DNA of 48,742 nucleotides from an uncultured Lachnospiraceae bacterium (GCA_910580015.1 CAJTVT010000021.1:1-48742); one strand, 5' to 3'. Positions 7,249 through 17,129 are shown, counted from the first letter of the stretch. The notes: generated from the sequence alone by a model not told the origin. Numbers and translations are program-made.

Positions 7249-7731
7249 TTAAATAATCCTACGCGTTTTTCCAACTGCTTTAATATAAAATTCTCCTGTT
7301 GCCGGATACAATTCCACGGTACGTCCAAAATTCAGTCCCGTGTCTTCCGCCAATAACGGGATCCCAAGCTGCTTCAATTTTTCTCTGGAAGCAATCGCAT
7401 TGCGCTCCCCAACATTCCCAATTCCTGACAAACCATTTACTTCAAACATCTTGGCCCCGCCCGCAATTTTTGCAACAAGACGCCTCTTATTGGCACCTGC
7501 TGCTACAACTCTTCTCACTAATTCTTCAATTCCTGTATCTGCAAATTTGGCAATATTTGAATTATTCCTCATTTGCCTGCTATCTGGAAGCATAATATGC
7601 GCCAATCCCCCAATTTTCACTACCGGATCATACAACGCAATTCCAATACAGGACCCCAGTCCTAATGTGGTAATCATATCTGGGGCTTTGCATATATTCA
7701 AATCTGCCATTCCAACTTTAATTGTAGCCAT
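7249..7731 (-). CDS. cheD: Chemoreceptor glutamine deamidase CheD
   Basis: CheD deamidates glutamines in receptor methylation regions and also stimulates the CheC phosphatase. The 160-residue product has the catalytic Cys motif GLGSCIGIALYD (about residues 24-35) and the following His in LAHIMLPD (about 44-51), plus AKIAGGAKMF and the C-terminal GRTVELYPATGEFYIK. Length is normal. It follows cheC by 14 bases, the usual partner pair. Confidence 0.95.
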   Translation of the reverse strand: MATIKVGMADLNICKAPDMITTLGLGSCIGIALYDPVVKIGGLAHIMLPDSRQMRNNSNIAKFADTGIEELVRRVVAAGANKRRLVAKIAGGAKMFEVNGLSGIGNVGERNAIASREKLKQLGIPLLAEDTGLNFGRTVELYPATGEFYIKAVGKTRRII

Positions 7732-7745
7732 AACCCATGCTCCTC

Positions 7746-8366
7746 TTATAGTGAAATCCCCAAGGACGCCAGAATCTTATCATATGAATCAACATCTGGC
7801 ATTAAAATAAAAAATCCCTGTATTTTTACATCGTCGCCAAATTCCGTTTGTATCAAAAGTGCATTGTCCCCATATTGCCCAAATTGAATTGCTGGCACAC
7901 TTAAAATGGCTGCTGCCATATCAATAGCCAAATACGGTACAGAAGAAGTAATCACCATATTCGTCATGGTTGAGAGCGCCGACAGATAAGAACCAGAGAT
8001 AATGTTTCCAATCTCTTTTATTGCTGACAAATCCATTTCATTAAATTCTTCTGCATAACTATCTGGCCTGCCCATAAGACGGTTCACCAAATAATGTGCC
8101 GATTCCATTTTAAGCACAAACATCATACTTCCGCCAATATCACTTTCCACTTCCAGATAAATACCTACCACTGTCTCTTCTTCTGCTGAAATAGCTGTGG
8201 GCAGCTCTTGAAACGTTAAAAATGCCACCTGAGGTACATCCATATCTACCTTAATGTTCAACAAATTAGAAATCGCAGTTGTCGCATTTCCAGCACCAAT
8301 ATTTCCTATTTCTTTCAATACATCAAAGTATATTTCATTCACTTGATCTAGACTAAATTTTCCCAT
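7746..8366 (-). CDS. cheC: CheY-P phosphatase CheC
   Basis: CheC removes phosphate from CheY-P during adaptation. The 206-residue protein carries the two phosphatase motifs: LKEIGNIGAGNA near the N-terminus and IKEIGNIISGSY in the second half. Both keep the essential Glu and Asn. I choose the ATG at 8366 (MGKFSLDQVNEI) with AAGGAGAG ahead. A GTG nine codons earlier (8393) is less likely. It is adjacent to cheD, which forms a heterodimer with CheC in Thermotoga and Bacillus. Confidence 0.94.
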   Translation of the reverse strand: MGKFSLDQVNEIYFDVLKEIGNIGAGNATTAISNLLNIKVDMDVPQVAFLTFQELPTAISAEEETVVGIYLEVESDIGGSMMFVLKMESAHYLVNRLMGRPDSYAEEFNEMDLSAIKEIGNIISGSYLSALSTMTNMVITSSVPYLAIDMAAAILSVPAIQFGQYGDNALLIQTEFGDDVKIQGFFILMPDVDSYDKILASLGISL

Positions 8367-8407
8367 GAATGATTTCTCTCCTTTCCAGCCCACTATAAAG
8401 GCTTATA

Positions 8408-8463
8408 TCGCAGAATATTGCGAATAGGCTGCTGCAAAAGCGTTCAGCTCACTACAACAGCCT
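8408..8463 (-). other. Two stem-loops in the cheW-cheC spacer
   Basis: Reading the minus strand, AGGCTGTTG (8463-8455) pairs with CAGCAGCCT (8434-8426) around an extended loop. A second small hairpin TCGCA/TGCGA follows at 8423-8408. The cheW-cheC spacer (about 110 bases) is longer than most in the operon. No T-run follows, so partial termination or mRNA processing rather than full termination is likely. Confidence 0.4.
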
Positions 8464-8476
8464 CTTCCCATTTTCC

Positions 8477-8941
8477 TTATACCATTTCCGGCTCATCTAT
8501 AATGCTGTTGGTATCAAACAGAGAAATCAATTCTTCCCCATGCTTTCCAACTCCATTAATAAAATTGCTTTTGCTGTTTTTAGCATCATAAGCAACTTTA
8601 TCAATTTCTTCTGGTGCAAGCGTCACTACTTCCTTTACCTCATCCACTACAATTCCCAGCACACCATGTTCTTCTAACTTTAAAATAATAATTCTTGTAA
8701 CATCTGTAAATTCATCTGGCTCTAAATCCATTTTTGTACGAATACTCATCACAGGGACAATCTCACCCCGTAGATTGATAATCCCTTTAAAATAGGGCTG
8801 TGCCTTGGGCACTCTGGTAATCTTCTGCATCCGAACAATATTGTCCACATAACTGATATCAATACCATACTGCTCACTGCCAATCTTTACCACAATAAAC
8901 TGTTTCCTGTCATTTTCTGCTACAGAAATATTGTTTGCCAT
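8477..8941 (-). CDS. cheW: Chemotaxis coupling protein CheW
   Basis: CheW links chemoreceptors to the kinase CheA. The single CheW domain spans nearly all 154 residues: FIVVKIGSEQYGIDISYV, the hallmark VPKAQPYFKGIINLRGEIVP (about 45-64), then VDEVKEVVTLAPEEID and a terminal FING..KH segment. Start ATG 8941, 12 bases after the cheA stop. Confidence 0.96.
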   Translation of the reverse strand: MANNISVAENDRKQFIVVKIGSEQYGIDISYVDNIVRMQKITRVPKAQPYFKGIINLRGEIVPVMSIRTKMDLEPDEFTDVTRIIILKLEEHGVLGIVVDEVKEVVTLAPEEIDKVAYDAKNSKSNFINGVGKHGEELISLFDTNSIIDEPEMV

Positions 8942-8953
8942 CTCAACACCCCC

Positions 8954-11056
8954 TTAAAATAATGTATTCACATCCAGGATCAAAGCAACCTCACCGTCTC
9001 CAAGAACTGTCGCACCACTTATGATCTTGCTACTGTTGTTTATGTATTTGCCAAGGGACTTAATTACAATTTCCTGTTGCCCATTCAACTCATCCACGAT
9101 AATACCTGCACGTTTATCACCTTTACGTACAATGATTACTGTAAGGCTTTCCCGCTCTTTCTCCTCTGGTTCACAATCCAGAAGTTTGTCGAGACGAATC
9201 AGAGGAATAACTGTTCCGCGGATATGAATTACCTCTTTTGCCTGCACAAATTTGATTTCTTCTGCTAATATCTCTTCTATCGTCTCAATGGAGCCCAATG
9301 AAATCGCATATTTTTCACCACGGACTTCTACCATCAAAGCTTGAATAATGGCAAGTGTCAATGGTAGACGTACAATAAATTTAGAACCTTCTCCCAGTAC
9401 ACTCTTAACCTCTACATCTCCTCCAAGAGCCTCAATATTCGATTTTACAACATCAAGTCCCACACCACGTCCCGAAATATCTGAAATTTTCTTTGCCATA
9501 GAAAAACTGGGCATAAAGAGAAAATCAATAATTTCTTTCTGGCTCATGGTCTCTCCCTGTTCAGGTGTGATCAAACCACGTTCAATTGCCTTGTTCTTAA
9601 CGGTCTCCGTATCAATACCATTTCCATCGTCACTTACTTCAATAATAACGTTATTTCCTTCTTGGAATGCGTTCAAATGAATGGATCCAACTTCTGGCTT
9701 TCCTCTCTTCTTACGAATCTCTGCATTTTCCAAACCATGATCGGCAGAATTTCGAAGCAAATGCTGTAACGGATCACCAATCTGGTCCACAACCGTTCTG
9801 TCCAACTCTGTGTCCTCACCTGTCATGAACAATTCCATCTTTTTATCCAGCTTCTTAGACAGATCACGGATCATTCGAGGGAATTTCTGAACGACACTCT
9901 CAATCGGCACCATCCGGACTTTCATGACAGATTCGTGAAGACCTGTAGTGATTCTTTCCAAATATTCAATTTGTTCATGAAATGCCTGGGAATTTGCACC
10001 GCCTGTTCCTCCATCAGAACTGGAACCAATGGAAACCAAAGAATTCTTTGCTATGATCAACTCACTCACCTGATTCATCAGGGCATCGAGCTTCTCAATA
10101 TCAACACGGACAGTACGGTTTGTGACGGGTTTCCCTCCTGCTGCTTTCTTGGTTGCTGCAGGCGCTGCTGGCTGTGTTGCCGTTTTCTCCCCTGCTTTTG
10201 CTTCCACTGTTTTCGATGCTTTCTCTGCTTCTGCCGCTGCTGCCTCTTTTTTCTCAGCAGCAGCCGTCAATTCAGAATATTTTACTCTCTCGCCGATTAC
10301 ATCCTCTATCTCAGAAACAGCCTTGGAAACCTCCATGATTTTCTCGATCTCTTCTCCGCTTACCAGATAGAAACTAAAATCAAAACCAAATTTCTCATCC
10401 TCAATATCCTGGGAATTAGGATTATATACAACTATATTTCCAAAATCCTCCACCGCTTTAAATACCAAAAATGCACGAGCCGCTTTCAGCAAGCACTCCT
10501 CCTGAATGTATACGGTGATCCCATAAATATTCATACCTTTTTCTTCTGCCTCACGCAGCTCATCTTTTTCTTTCTCAGAAAATTCTATATCAAGATATTT
10601 CTTTTGGTGCACACCATCTGTTGGTTTTTCCACCTGCACCTTTTCTGTCTTCTCAGGTGCTGTCTTTCCTGTACCAGCATTTAAAATCTCATTCAGCTCC
10701 TGAATGATTGCCTCATTATCATCTGTTCCCTCATCGGAACTTTCCTTTACATTATCCAGATAAGCTTCTATCGCATCCAGACATTGAAATAATACATCTA
10801 CCAGTCCGCTGGTAACATTCATGTTCCCGCTGCGGACCTCCTGGAACACATTTTCCATATCATGAGTCAAACGCTGCATACGCTTAAATCCCATGGTTCC
10901 TGCCATTCCTTTCAAGGAATGAGCTGCCCGGAAAATTTCATTGATTGTGTCCATGTTTTCTGGCTCTTTTTCAAGAGTCATAATACAATCTGATAAATTC
11001 TGTAAATGCCCATTGGTTTCATCAATAAAAATCTCAAGGTATTGGCTTACATCCAT
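8954..11056 (-). CDS. cheA: Chemotaxis histidine kinase CheA
   Basis: CheA autophosphorylates in response to receptor state and passes phosphate to CheY and CheB. The 700-residue product has the P1 Hpt domain with the phospho-accepting His in RAAHSLKGMAGTMGF (His46). It also has a P2 region (about 155-265), a low-complexity A/K/E-rich linker, P3 dimerisation helices (IEKLDALMNQVSELIIAKN), and a P4 ATPase with LLRNSADHGLE (N box), SDDGNGID (G1) and GRGVGLDVV (G2). A P5 CheW-like regulatory domain follows. Start: ATG 11056, one base after the cheB stop; an in-frame earlier codon overlaps cheB. Confidence 0.97.
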   Translation of the reverse strand: MDVSQYLEIFIDETNGHLQNLSDCIMTLEKEPENMDTINEIFRAAHSLKGMAGTMGFKRMQRLTHDMENVFQEVRSGNMNVTSGLVDVLFQCLDAIEAYLDNVKESSDEGTDDNEAIIQELNEILNAGTGKTAPEKTEKVQVEKPTDGVHQKKYLDIEFSEKEKDELREAEEKGMNIYGITVYIQEECLLKAARAFLVFKAVEDFGNIVVYNPNSQDIEDEKFGFDFSFYLVSGEEIEKIMEVSKAVSEIEDVIGERVKYSELTAAAEKKEAAAAEAEKASKTVEAKAGEKTATQPAAPAATKKAAGGKPVTNRTVRVDIEKLDALMNQVSELIIAKNSLVSIGSSSDGGTGGANSQAFHEQIEYLERITTGLHESVMKVRMVPIESVVQKFPRMIRDLSKKLDKKMELFMTGEDTELDRTVVDQIGDPLQHLLRNSADHGLENAEIRKKRGKPEVGSIHLNAFQEGNNVIIEVSDDGNGIDTETVKNKAIERGLITPEQGETMSQKEIIDFLFMPSFSMAKKISDISGRGVGLDVVKSNIEALGGDVEVKSVLGEGSKFIVRLPLTLAIIQALMVEVRGEKYAISLGSIETIEEILAEEIKFVQAKEVIHIRGTVIPLIRLDKLLDCEPEEKERESLTVIIVRKGDKRAGIIVDELNGQQEIVIKSLGKYINNSSKIISGATVLGDGEVALILDVNTLF

Positions 11057-11057
11057 A

Positions 11058-12143
11058 TCACTGTACCCCCACATTCTTTATTATTGTGTGTGCAACCTCA
11101 GTTAATGGAACTACTTCATCTACAACACCTGCATCAGCAATCGCTTTGGGCATACCATACACTACACAACTCTTGGCATCCTGTGAAATCACATGGATTT
11201 TTTTCTTCGTATTCAGGGCAAGTATCCCTTCTGTACCATCTGCACCCATGCCAGTAAGCACGACACAGACTATCTCATCAAATCCGCTGGAAGCCAAAGA
11301 CTTATATGTGATATTTGCACAAGGACGCAAACCACCAATTGCTGGTGCTTCATTCAATCGAACCACATGATTCCCATCTGGCTTCTTTTGTAATTCCATA
11401 TGCTTTCCTCCAGGCGCGATATACACGCAGCCTTTGCGAAGAATATCACCCTCTTGTGCTTCTCTGACATGAATCTTACTAATCTCATCCAAACGTTCCG
11501 CCATAGATTTTGTAAACCCTTTTGGCATATGCTGTACCAACACCATAGGAGCATTCATATCCGCTGGAAGATATGGAATCACACTTTGCAGCGCTTTGGG
11601 TCCTCCGGTAGAACACGCCAGTGCCACCAGTTTATTTTTGCCGTTTGTTCCAGTCCGCTCCAGTACCTTAGGTACTTTTACAGAAGAATTCTCTCTCTGA
11701 TCTGTGGCCTTTATCACAGCTCCACGACTAGTCCGGATCACATCTGTCTTGATCACAGCCTTCAGCATCTGGAGAATTCTTCCTTTGAACTGGTCACTCT
11801 TTGCCTCTATGATATTGGTTGGCTTTGTGATAAAATCAATGGCTCCTAACTCCATGGCACGTATTGTTACGTCCGCATCTCTTGTGGTCAATGTACTGAC
11901 CATTATGATCGTTGCCTTAATTCTATCTTGTTGTAATTTTTCCAGTAATTCCAGTCCATCCATACGAGGCATATTCACATCAAGAATCACAGCATCATAA
12001 GCTGTTGTCTTAAGTTTCTCATATGCCTCAAGACCATCTCTACAAACATCCGTTGCCTGAAATGTACTATCTGAGTTAATTATATCACAAATAACCCTTC
12101 TCATGAGTGTAGAGTCATCAACAACTAAAATATTTTTTTTCAT
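11058..12143 (-). CDS. cheB: Chemotaxis response regulator glutamate methylesterase CheB
   Basis: CheB removes methyl groups from receptor glutamates. The 361-residue protein has a receiver domain (VVDDS acid pocket, phospho-acceptor Asp55 in AVILDVNMPRMDG, Lys in FITKP), a linker, and a C-terminal methylesterase domain. The catalytic triad is Ser in ACSTGGPKAL, His in LVQHMPKGFT and Asp in GMGADGTEG. The start is set to the ATG at 12143 (MKKNILVVDD), since upstream codons lie within the pilZ gene. CheR is not in the window. Confidence 0.95.
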   Translation of the reverse strand: MKKNILVVDDSTLMRRVICDIINSDSTFQATDVCRDGLEAYEKLKTTAYDAVILDVNMPRMDGLELLEKLQQDRIKATIIMVSTLTTRDADVTIRAMELGAIDFITKPTNIIEAKSDQFKGRILQMLKAVIKTDVIRTSRGAVIKATDQRENSSVKVPKVLERTGTNGKNKLVALACSTGGPKALQSVIPYLPADMNAPMVLVQHMPKGFTKSMAERLDEISKIHVREAQEGDILRKGCVYIAPGGKHMELQKKPDGNHVVRLNEAPAIGGLRPCANITYKSLASSGFDEIVCVVLTGMGADGTEGILALNTKKKIHVISQDAKSCVVYGMPKAIADAGVVDEVVPLTEVAHTIIKNVGVQ

Positions 12144-12147
12144 ACAA

Positions 12148-12900
12148 TCATCCCTTTTGTCTGCTCTTGCGTTCTTGCTCAAAAATATACTTAATTATCT
12201 GTTCCCGCTCCTTGGATCCTTTTATAAATTGTACCCTGTACTCATATTTTTCCTGGGTATTTTTTTTGCCCCCAGATTTTTTTTCAATTGACTGACAGAC
12301 CATGGTCTGTCCCAACATATCCAACTTAAGCTCCGACTGTTCGCTAGGAAGTGTCAGGGAAACAACCATATATTCCCCTTCTTGACCTGGATGGTCACTC
12401 ACAAACCGAATTCCTCCTCCGCTGATATCCACAGCCAACGCCTTTCTTGGGAGATCCTCTGGAACAGTCAACCTGTGATGCTCTTTCAATTCATTTAATG
12501 GAGTGATATCTATTTCTTCTTTTGAAACTGGATAAAATGACATTTCCATTACACATTCAAAACGATAATACTCCCGACGCTGAAACTTCTCCAACGGCGT
12601 CTTCTGCTCAATCAAAAACAAATACAAACGACCTCTCACATACCGTCTCTTAATATGCGCCACACAACGAAACATACCTGCTCTTGTGTAAAATAAGAAC
12701 TCCAAGCGCACACCCGACGGAAGAGAGACAGATTTTCCCTCTTGTGTTGGCACCTCAATTTCAATATCACCATTCTCTTTTACATCCTGCACTTTACTGC
12801 GATAGGTATCCGGACGCTCTCCCGTTTTCCATCCTTGTTCCACCTGTTGTAAAATCCGAATGTCCACTTTATCTCCAATTTTCACAATGTCAGAACCCAT
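12148..12900 (-). CDS. PilZ-domain flagellar brake protein (YcgR/YpfA-like)
   Basis: The 250-residue protein has a YcgR-type N-terminal beta domain (about 1-95) and a C-terminal PilZ domain. The PilZ domain keeps both c-di-GMP binding motifs: QRREYYRFEC (RxxxR) and DISGGGIRF (D/NxSxxG). Such proteins slow the motor or bias MotA when c-di-GMP rises. Its place in the flagellar operon, between flhG and cheB, supports this. In B. subtilis the equivalent gene is ypfA/motI outside the operon. Confidence 0.88.
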   Translation of the reverse strand: MGSDIVKIGDKVDIRILQQVEQGWKTGERPDTYRSKVQDVKENGDIEIEVPTQEGKSVSLPSGVRLEFLFYTRAGMFRCVAHIKRRYVRGRLYLFLIEQKTPLEKFQRREYYRFECVMEMSFYPVSKEEIDITPLNELKEHHRLTVPEDLPRKALAVDISGGGIRFVSDHPGQEGEYMVVSLTLPSEQSELKLDMLGQTMVCQSIEKKSGGKKNTQEKYEYRVQFIKGSKEREQIIKYIFEQERKSRQKG

Positions 12901-12915
12901 ATTACACCTCTGTTT

Positions 12916-13791
12916 CTAATATCTTTTATAAATAAAACGAGATAGTAATTGCACAATCCCCTTTTTCTCCTGTATTGGCGCTGCTTCCCCATTAATCAAG
13001 TAATTTGCCAACATTTCAAAAGATTTTGAAGATTTCGATTCCGGAAATAAAATACTTACTGGCTGTTGCTGGCGCACTGCCTTTTCAATCGCCATATCCT
13101 GGGGAATCATTCCCAGATATTTCAAATCTCCATCTAAAAACTGCCCAACCACGGCATTTAATTTTTCGTAGATCCCAATACCCTCTTCTTCGGATACTAC
13201 CCGGTTAGAAATCACCTTAATCTTTGTGTCTGCCCGCCGAAACTCCTCATTGCGGTATAAAGCTTTTAGCAGAGAATACGCATCTGTCAGAGAACTTGGT
13301 TCTGATGTGGCAAGTAACAATATCTCTGGACTCGCCATAACAAATTCTAGGACATTATCAGAAATTCCTGCTCCTGTATCAATGATTATCACATCCGCAA
13401 GTTCATCCAACTTTGATAAATTTCCCACCAAAAATCTTAACTGGTCTTTGGAAAGATTATTAATTCCCATAATTCCAGAACCTCCTGAAACAAAACCAAT
13501 GTCCAAAGGGCCTGGCGTAATAATCTCTTGTATGGATTTTCCACGATAAATTAAATCGCTGAGATTGTACTTTGGAATTGCTCCAAACATTATCTCCACA
13601 TTGGCAAGACCAAAGTCGGCATCGAAAATAATAACCTTTTTTCCCAATTTTTGTATCTGTACGGCGAGGTTTACCACAACATTAGATTTCCCTACGCCGC
13701 CTTTTCCACTGGTAACCGTAAATATCTGGGCCTTAGGTGCAGTTTTTTGATTCTTTTTTACAATGTTTCTTAACTTTTCTGCCTGGTCCAT
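12916..13791 (-). CDS. flhG: Flagellar number/placement ATPase FlhG (YlxH, MinD-like)
   Basis: A 291-residue MinD/ParA-type ATPase that controls flagellar number and pattern and stimulates the FlhF GTPase. The N-terminus contains the DQAxxLR activator motif as DQAEKLR (residues 2-8). A deviant Walker A SGKGGVGKSN (about 28-37), the DADFGLANVEIMFG switch region and IIIDTGAGIS follow. It follows flhF by 3 bases. Complete and normal in length. Confidence 0.94.
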   Translation of the reverse strand: MDQAEKLRNIVKKNQKTAPKAQIFTVTSGKGGVGKSNVVVNLAVQIQKLGKKVIIFDADFGLANVEIMFGAIPKYNLSDLIYRGKSIQEIITPGPLDIGFVSGGSGIMGINNLSKDQLRFLVGNLSKLDELADVIIIDTGAGISDNVLEFVMASPEILLLATSEPSSLTDAYSLLKALYRNEEFRRADTKIKVISNRVVSEEEGIGIYEKLNAVVGQFLDGDLKYLGMIPQDMAIEKAVRQQQPVSILFPESKSSKSFEMLANYLINGEAAPIQEKKGIVQLLSRFIYKRY

Positions 13792-13794
13792 AAA

Positions 13795-15096
13795 CTATTT
13801 TCCTCCAAGCAAAAGCTTTACAATATTCTGGGTATTGAAAATCTCAATATCCTCCGGCACATTCTGCCCATAAGTAGTATATGACAAATCCGCACCGGTG
13901 TACAGCTTCATGTTTAAAATATTGCCAAAACAACTTGTTTCATCTAATTTGGTAAAAATAATTTTAAATTGAAAATTTTTCTTATAAATATCTGCAATAT
14001 CTAAAAGATCCCGGTATTTTGTAGTTGCACTCAAAACCAAATATACTTCTCTCTCAAATTCTTGTTCTAACCCATCGATCAGTTCCTTGGTTTCTTTCAA
14101 CTGACCTAAATTTTTATGGGAAAATCCAGCCGTATCAATGAGCACCAGATCATATTCCCCTGCATTCGCCAATTCCTCATTCAGCTCTTCCGCCGAATAA
14201 ACAATATTTAAAGGCGTATCTAAAATATTCGCATAGGTACGTAGCTGATCTGCGGCAGCAATCCGATAAGTATCCGCAGTATACAGTGCTACTTTCTTAC
14301 CCTTTTCCACCTTAAAACGCGAGGCGATCTTTGCAATGGTGGTAGTCTTTCCTACACCAGTAGGGCCAATGAAAAATACCACTTTCGGCTTACGCTCTGT
14401 CAATAAAATAGGCTGAGGTTGTCCAAACTTTAAAATCATCTTCTGATAAATACTGGAAAGAATATGATCCACACTGATACCACTCTTCATCACTTTCTCA
14501 ACTTCATCCATAATTTGGTTTACATATTTCTCATCCACTTCATTATCCAAAAGAATGCTATAAATCATTTTAATAAATTTTAAATTCTCATCCACAGGTG
14601 ATTCCTTCGGGAGTTCTTCCCTGTTATGGTCAGCTGGCGCCAATTTTTCCTCCAAAAGTGACTGAAGGCTTTCCAATTTTTCTTCCAGGTTGTTCTCCAC
14701 TAAATTTTCCTTTCTGCTGTCTTCTTTCCGTTCCTGCTCCATGGAAGATGACCAAGTATTTTCCACGGAAGCAAATACCTCTTTCATTGGTTCTGGTTTT
14801 GGAATAGAAATCGGCTCATCCGCAGCCACATTGATATTTCCTGGCGCCGGCATAGAAGCTGACGTCCGTATCACTGGTATAGGATCTGGAGAACTCTCCT
14901 GAGGCTTTGCCCTACGCACCGTGTCCACTTCTTCAATCGCTGCTGTAACTTCAATCAACGGCGCCTTAAAAGAACGGAAGAACCCTTTTGGTCTCACTTC
15001 TTTGATATTCATAATCACTGTACCAGTACCAAATTCCTCTCTGGCTTTTGCGATCGCCTCTTCTTCAGTTCTTCCCTGAAATTTCTTAATCGTCAT
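13795..15096 (-). CDS. flhF: Flagellar SRP-like GTPase FlhF
   Basis: A 433-residue SIMIBI GTPase that marks the site of flagellar assembly. The basic B domain is seen at the N-terminus (MTIKKFQGRTEEEAIAKARE). A variable linker rich in P/E follows, then the NG domains: P-loop GPTGVGKT (244-251), TADTYRIAAADQLRTYA, DTAGFSHKN and TKLDETSCFGN. It overlaps the end of flhA by 4 bases (ATGA type), implying translational coupling. Confidence 0.95.
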   Translation of the reverse strand: MTIKKFQGRTEEEAIAKAREEFGTGTVIMNIKEVRPKGFFRSFKAPLIEVTAAIEEVDTVRRAKPQESSPDPIPVIRTSASMPAPGNINVAADEPISIPKPEPMKEVFASVENTWSSSMEQERKEDSRKENLVENNLEEKLESLQSLLEEKLAPADHNREELPKESPVDENLKFIKMIYSILLDNEVDEKYVNQIMDEVEKVMKSGISVDHILSSIYQKMILKFGQPQPILLTERKPKVVFFIGPTGVGKTTTIAKIASRFKVEKGKKVALYTADTYRIAAADQLRTYANILDTPLNIVYSAEELNEELANAGEYDLVLIDTAGFSHKNLGQLKETKELIDGLEQEFEREVYLVLSATTKYRDLLDIADIYKKNFQFKIIFTKLDETSCFGNILNMKLYTGADLSYTTYGQNVPEDIEIFNTQNIVKLLLGGK

Positions 15097-17129
15097 GAAA
15101 GACTCACCATCCCTACTGATTGTAATTCAATATTGGATTCCACTTCATTATATGATATTACAATCAGATCTCTGAAGTAATCCTCCGTTAATTTCTTAAA
15201 ATACATCCGCACAATGGGGGATGTAATAATAATAGGACTCTTGCCCAAATCTTCCAGCTTCTTAATTTCAGATTCCAGAATAGACATAAGCTCCTTGGTT
15301 CTTTCTGGATCCAAGGTAAGATATGCACCCTGTTCCGTCTGCTTGACTGAGGCCATAATCTCTTGCTCCACTTTGGGATCTAAGGTAATTACACTTGTCA
15401 CCTCATTCGTTGGGAAATACTTGCTGGAAATTGCCCGTTTCAGACTCTGTCTTGTATATTCTGTCAAAACATCGGTATCACGAGTGGTAGCCGCATGATC
15501 TGCAAGTGTCTCAAATATTGTGAGCAAATCACGGATAGAAATTCCCTCCCGAAGCAAATTCTGTAAAACTTTTTGAATTTCACCTACACCAAGCAGCTTC
15601 GGAATAAGTTCGTCCACCAATGTAGGATGACTTTCTTTGATATTATCAATAAGACCTTGCACATCCTGTCTGGACAACAGTTCATCAATATGACTCCGAA
15701 TAACCTCCGTTAAATGAGTTGCAATAATAGAAGGAGGATCGACAACTGTATAACCTAGACTTTCTGCGCGCTCACGCTGATTTTCTGTAATCCAAAGGGC
15801 TGGTAGATGGAACGAAGGCTCAAATGTCGGAATACCAGAAATCTCTTCCTCCACAAAACCTGGATTCATTGCCATATAATGGTCAAACAAAATTTCTCCT
15901 TCTGTAATTTGAATACCTTTAATTTTGATAATATATTGATTTGGATTTAACTGAATATTATCTCTCAAACGAATAATAGGAACTACCGTACCAAGTTCCA
16001 ACGCAATCTGCCTTCTTATCATAACTACACGATCCAACAAATCGCCGCCCTGACTAACATCCGCCAGGGGAATAATCCCATATCCAAATTCCAATTCAAT
16101 AGGATCCACCTGTAAAAGTGCCACCACATTTTCGGGACGGCGTATTTCTTCCGCCTGCTCCTCTGCCGCATCCACTTCCTCTTCGATCGCTTCTACTCCC
16201 AGGCTATTTTCTACACTTCTGCCTGCAACGAGAAAACTGATGCCTAATGGAACAAATAATTTCCATTCCAAAGGTGTCGCCAATCCCAAAAAGATCATTA
16301 CCACACCCACAATATACAATACTTTTGGAATTCCAAACAACTGTTTGACCAACGTCTCTCCAAAATCTGCCTCTTTTGAAGCCTTAGTCACAAGAATACC
16401 AGTTGCCAGAGAAATCAGAAGAGAAGGGATCTGACTCACCAATCCGTCACCAATTGTAAGAACTCCATACTGATTCAGAGCATCCATAACTGGCATATCC
16501 TGCCGAAGCATTCCCATGGCAATACCACCGATCAGATTGATAAAAGTAATCAAAATACCAACATTAGCATCCCCTTTTACGTACTTTGTAGCTCCATCCA
16601 TGGCCCCAAAAAATCCAGATTCCTGTTGAATCTTCTCTCGGCGCTCCCTTGCCTGCTTTTCATTGATGATCCCAGTATTTAAGTCCGCATCAATTGCCAT
16701 CTGTTTTCCAGGCATCGCATCCAAAGTAAATCTTGCTGTTACTTCTGACACACGCTCAGAACCTTTATTGATGACAATAAGCTGAATTAGGATCATAACC
16801 ACAAAAATAATGGCTCCGATAATCAGGTCATTCCCTCCTACGAACTGTCCAAAGGTCCGTACCACATTACCTGGATCTCCGGTATTTAAAATCAAACGCG
16901 TAGAAGAAACATTCAAGGATATACGGAAAATCGTGGTAAACAAAAGCAATGTAGGAAAAAATGACATATCTAGCACTTCTTCTACAAACAATGCATTCAT
17001 CAAAATAATCAATGCAATGGAAATGTTCACAGCCAGCATAATATCTAACAAGAAAGATGGAATTGGCACAATAAAGAATATAATAGCTGCCAGCAAATAT
17101 AATGCTATCCCAACATCCGCCTTTTTCAT
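15093..17129 (-). CDS. flhA: Flagellar type III export gate protein FlhA
   Basis: The 678-residue FlhA forms the nonameric export gate ring. The first half holds about eight membrane helices with the FHIPEP-family signature ARFTLDAMPGKQMAIDADLN (about 147-166). The cytoplasmic half (from about 320) provides the docking platform for chaperone-substrate complexes. Length and domain order are normal. It starts 73 bases after flhB. Confidence 0.97.
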   Translation of the reverse strand: MKKADVGIALYLLAAIIFFIVPIPSFLLDIMLAVNISIALIILMNALFVEEVLDMSFFPTLLLFTTIFRISLNVSSTRLILNTGDPGNVVRTFGQFVGGNDLIIGAIIFVVMILIQLIVINKGSERVSEVTARFTLDAMPGKQMAIDADLNTGIINEKQARERREKIQQESGFFGAMDGATKYVKGDANVGILITFINLIGGIAMGMLRQDMPVMDALNQYGVLTIGDGLVSQIPSLLISLATGILVTKASKEADFGETLVKQLFGIPKVLYIVGVVMIFLGLATPLEWKLFVPLGISFLVAGRSVENSLGVEAIEEEVDAAEEQAEEIRRPENVVALLQVDPIELEFGYGIIPLADVSQGGDLLDRVVMIRRQIALELGTVVPIIRLRDNIQLNPNQYIIKIKGIQITEGEILFDHYMAMNPGFVEEEISGIPTFEPSFHLPALWITENQRERAESLGYTVVDPPSIIATHLTEVIRSHIDELLSRQDVQGLIDNIKESHPTLVDELIPKLLGVGEIQKVLQNLLREGISIRDLLTIFETLADHAATTRDTDVLTEYTRQSLKRAISSKYFPTNEVTSVITLDPKVEQEIMASVKQTEQGAYLTLDPERTKELMSILESEIKKLEDLGKSPIIITSPIVRMYFKKLTEDYFRDLIVISYNEVESNIELQSVGMVSLS

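Noticed and set aside
9935..10684. 249-codon plus-strand ORF opposite cheA
   Set aside because: A Cys/Phe/Leu-rich antisense reading of the cheA low-complexity linker; no ribosome binding site and no family similarity.
11888..11899. Occurrence of the MITE-like end word AATGTACTGACC
   Set aside because: It is part of the conserved cheB reading frame (codons for VSTLT region), has no inverted partner, and is best explained as chance.
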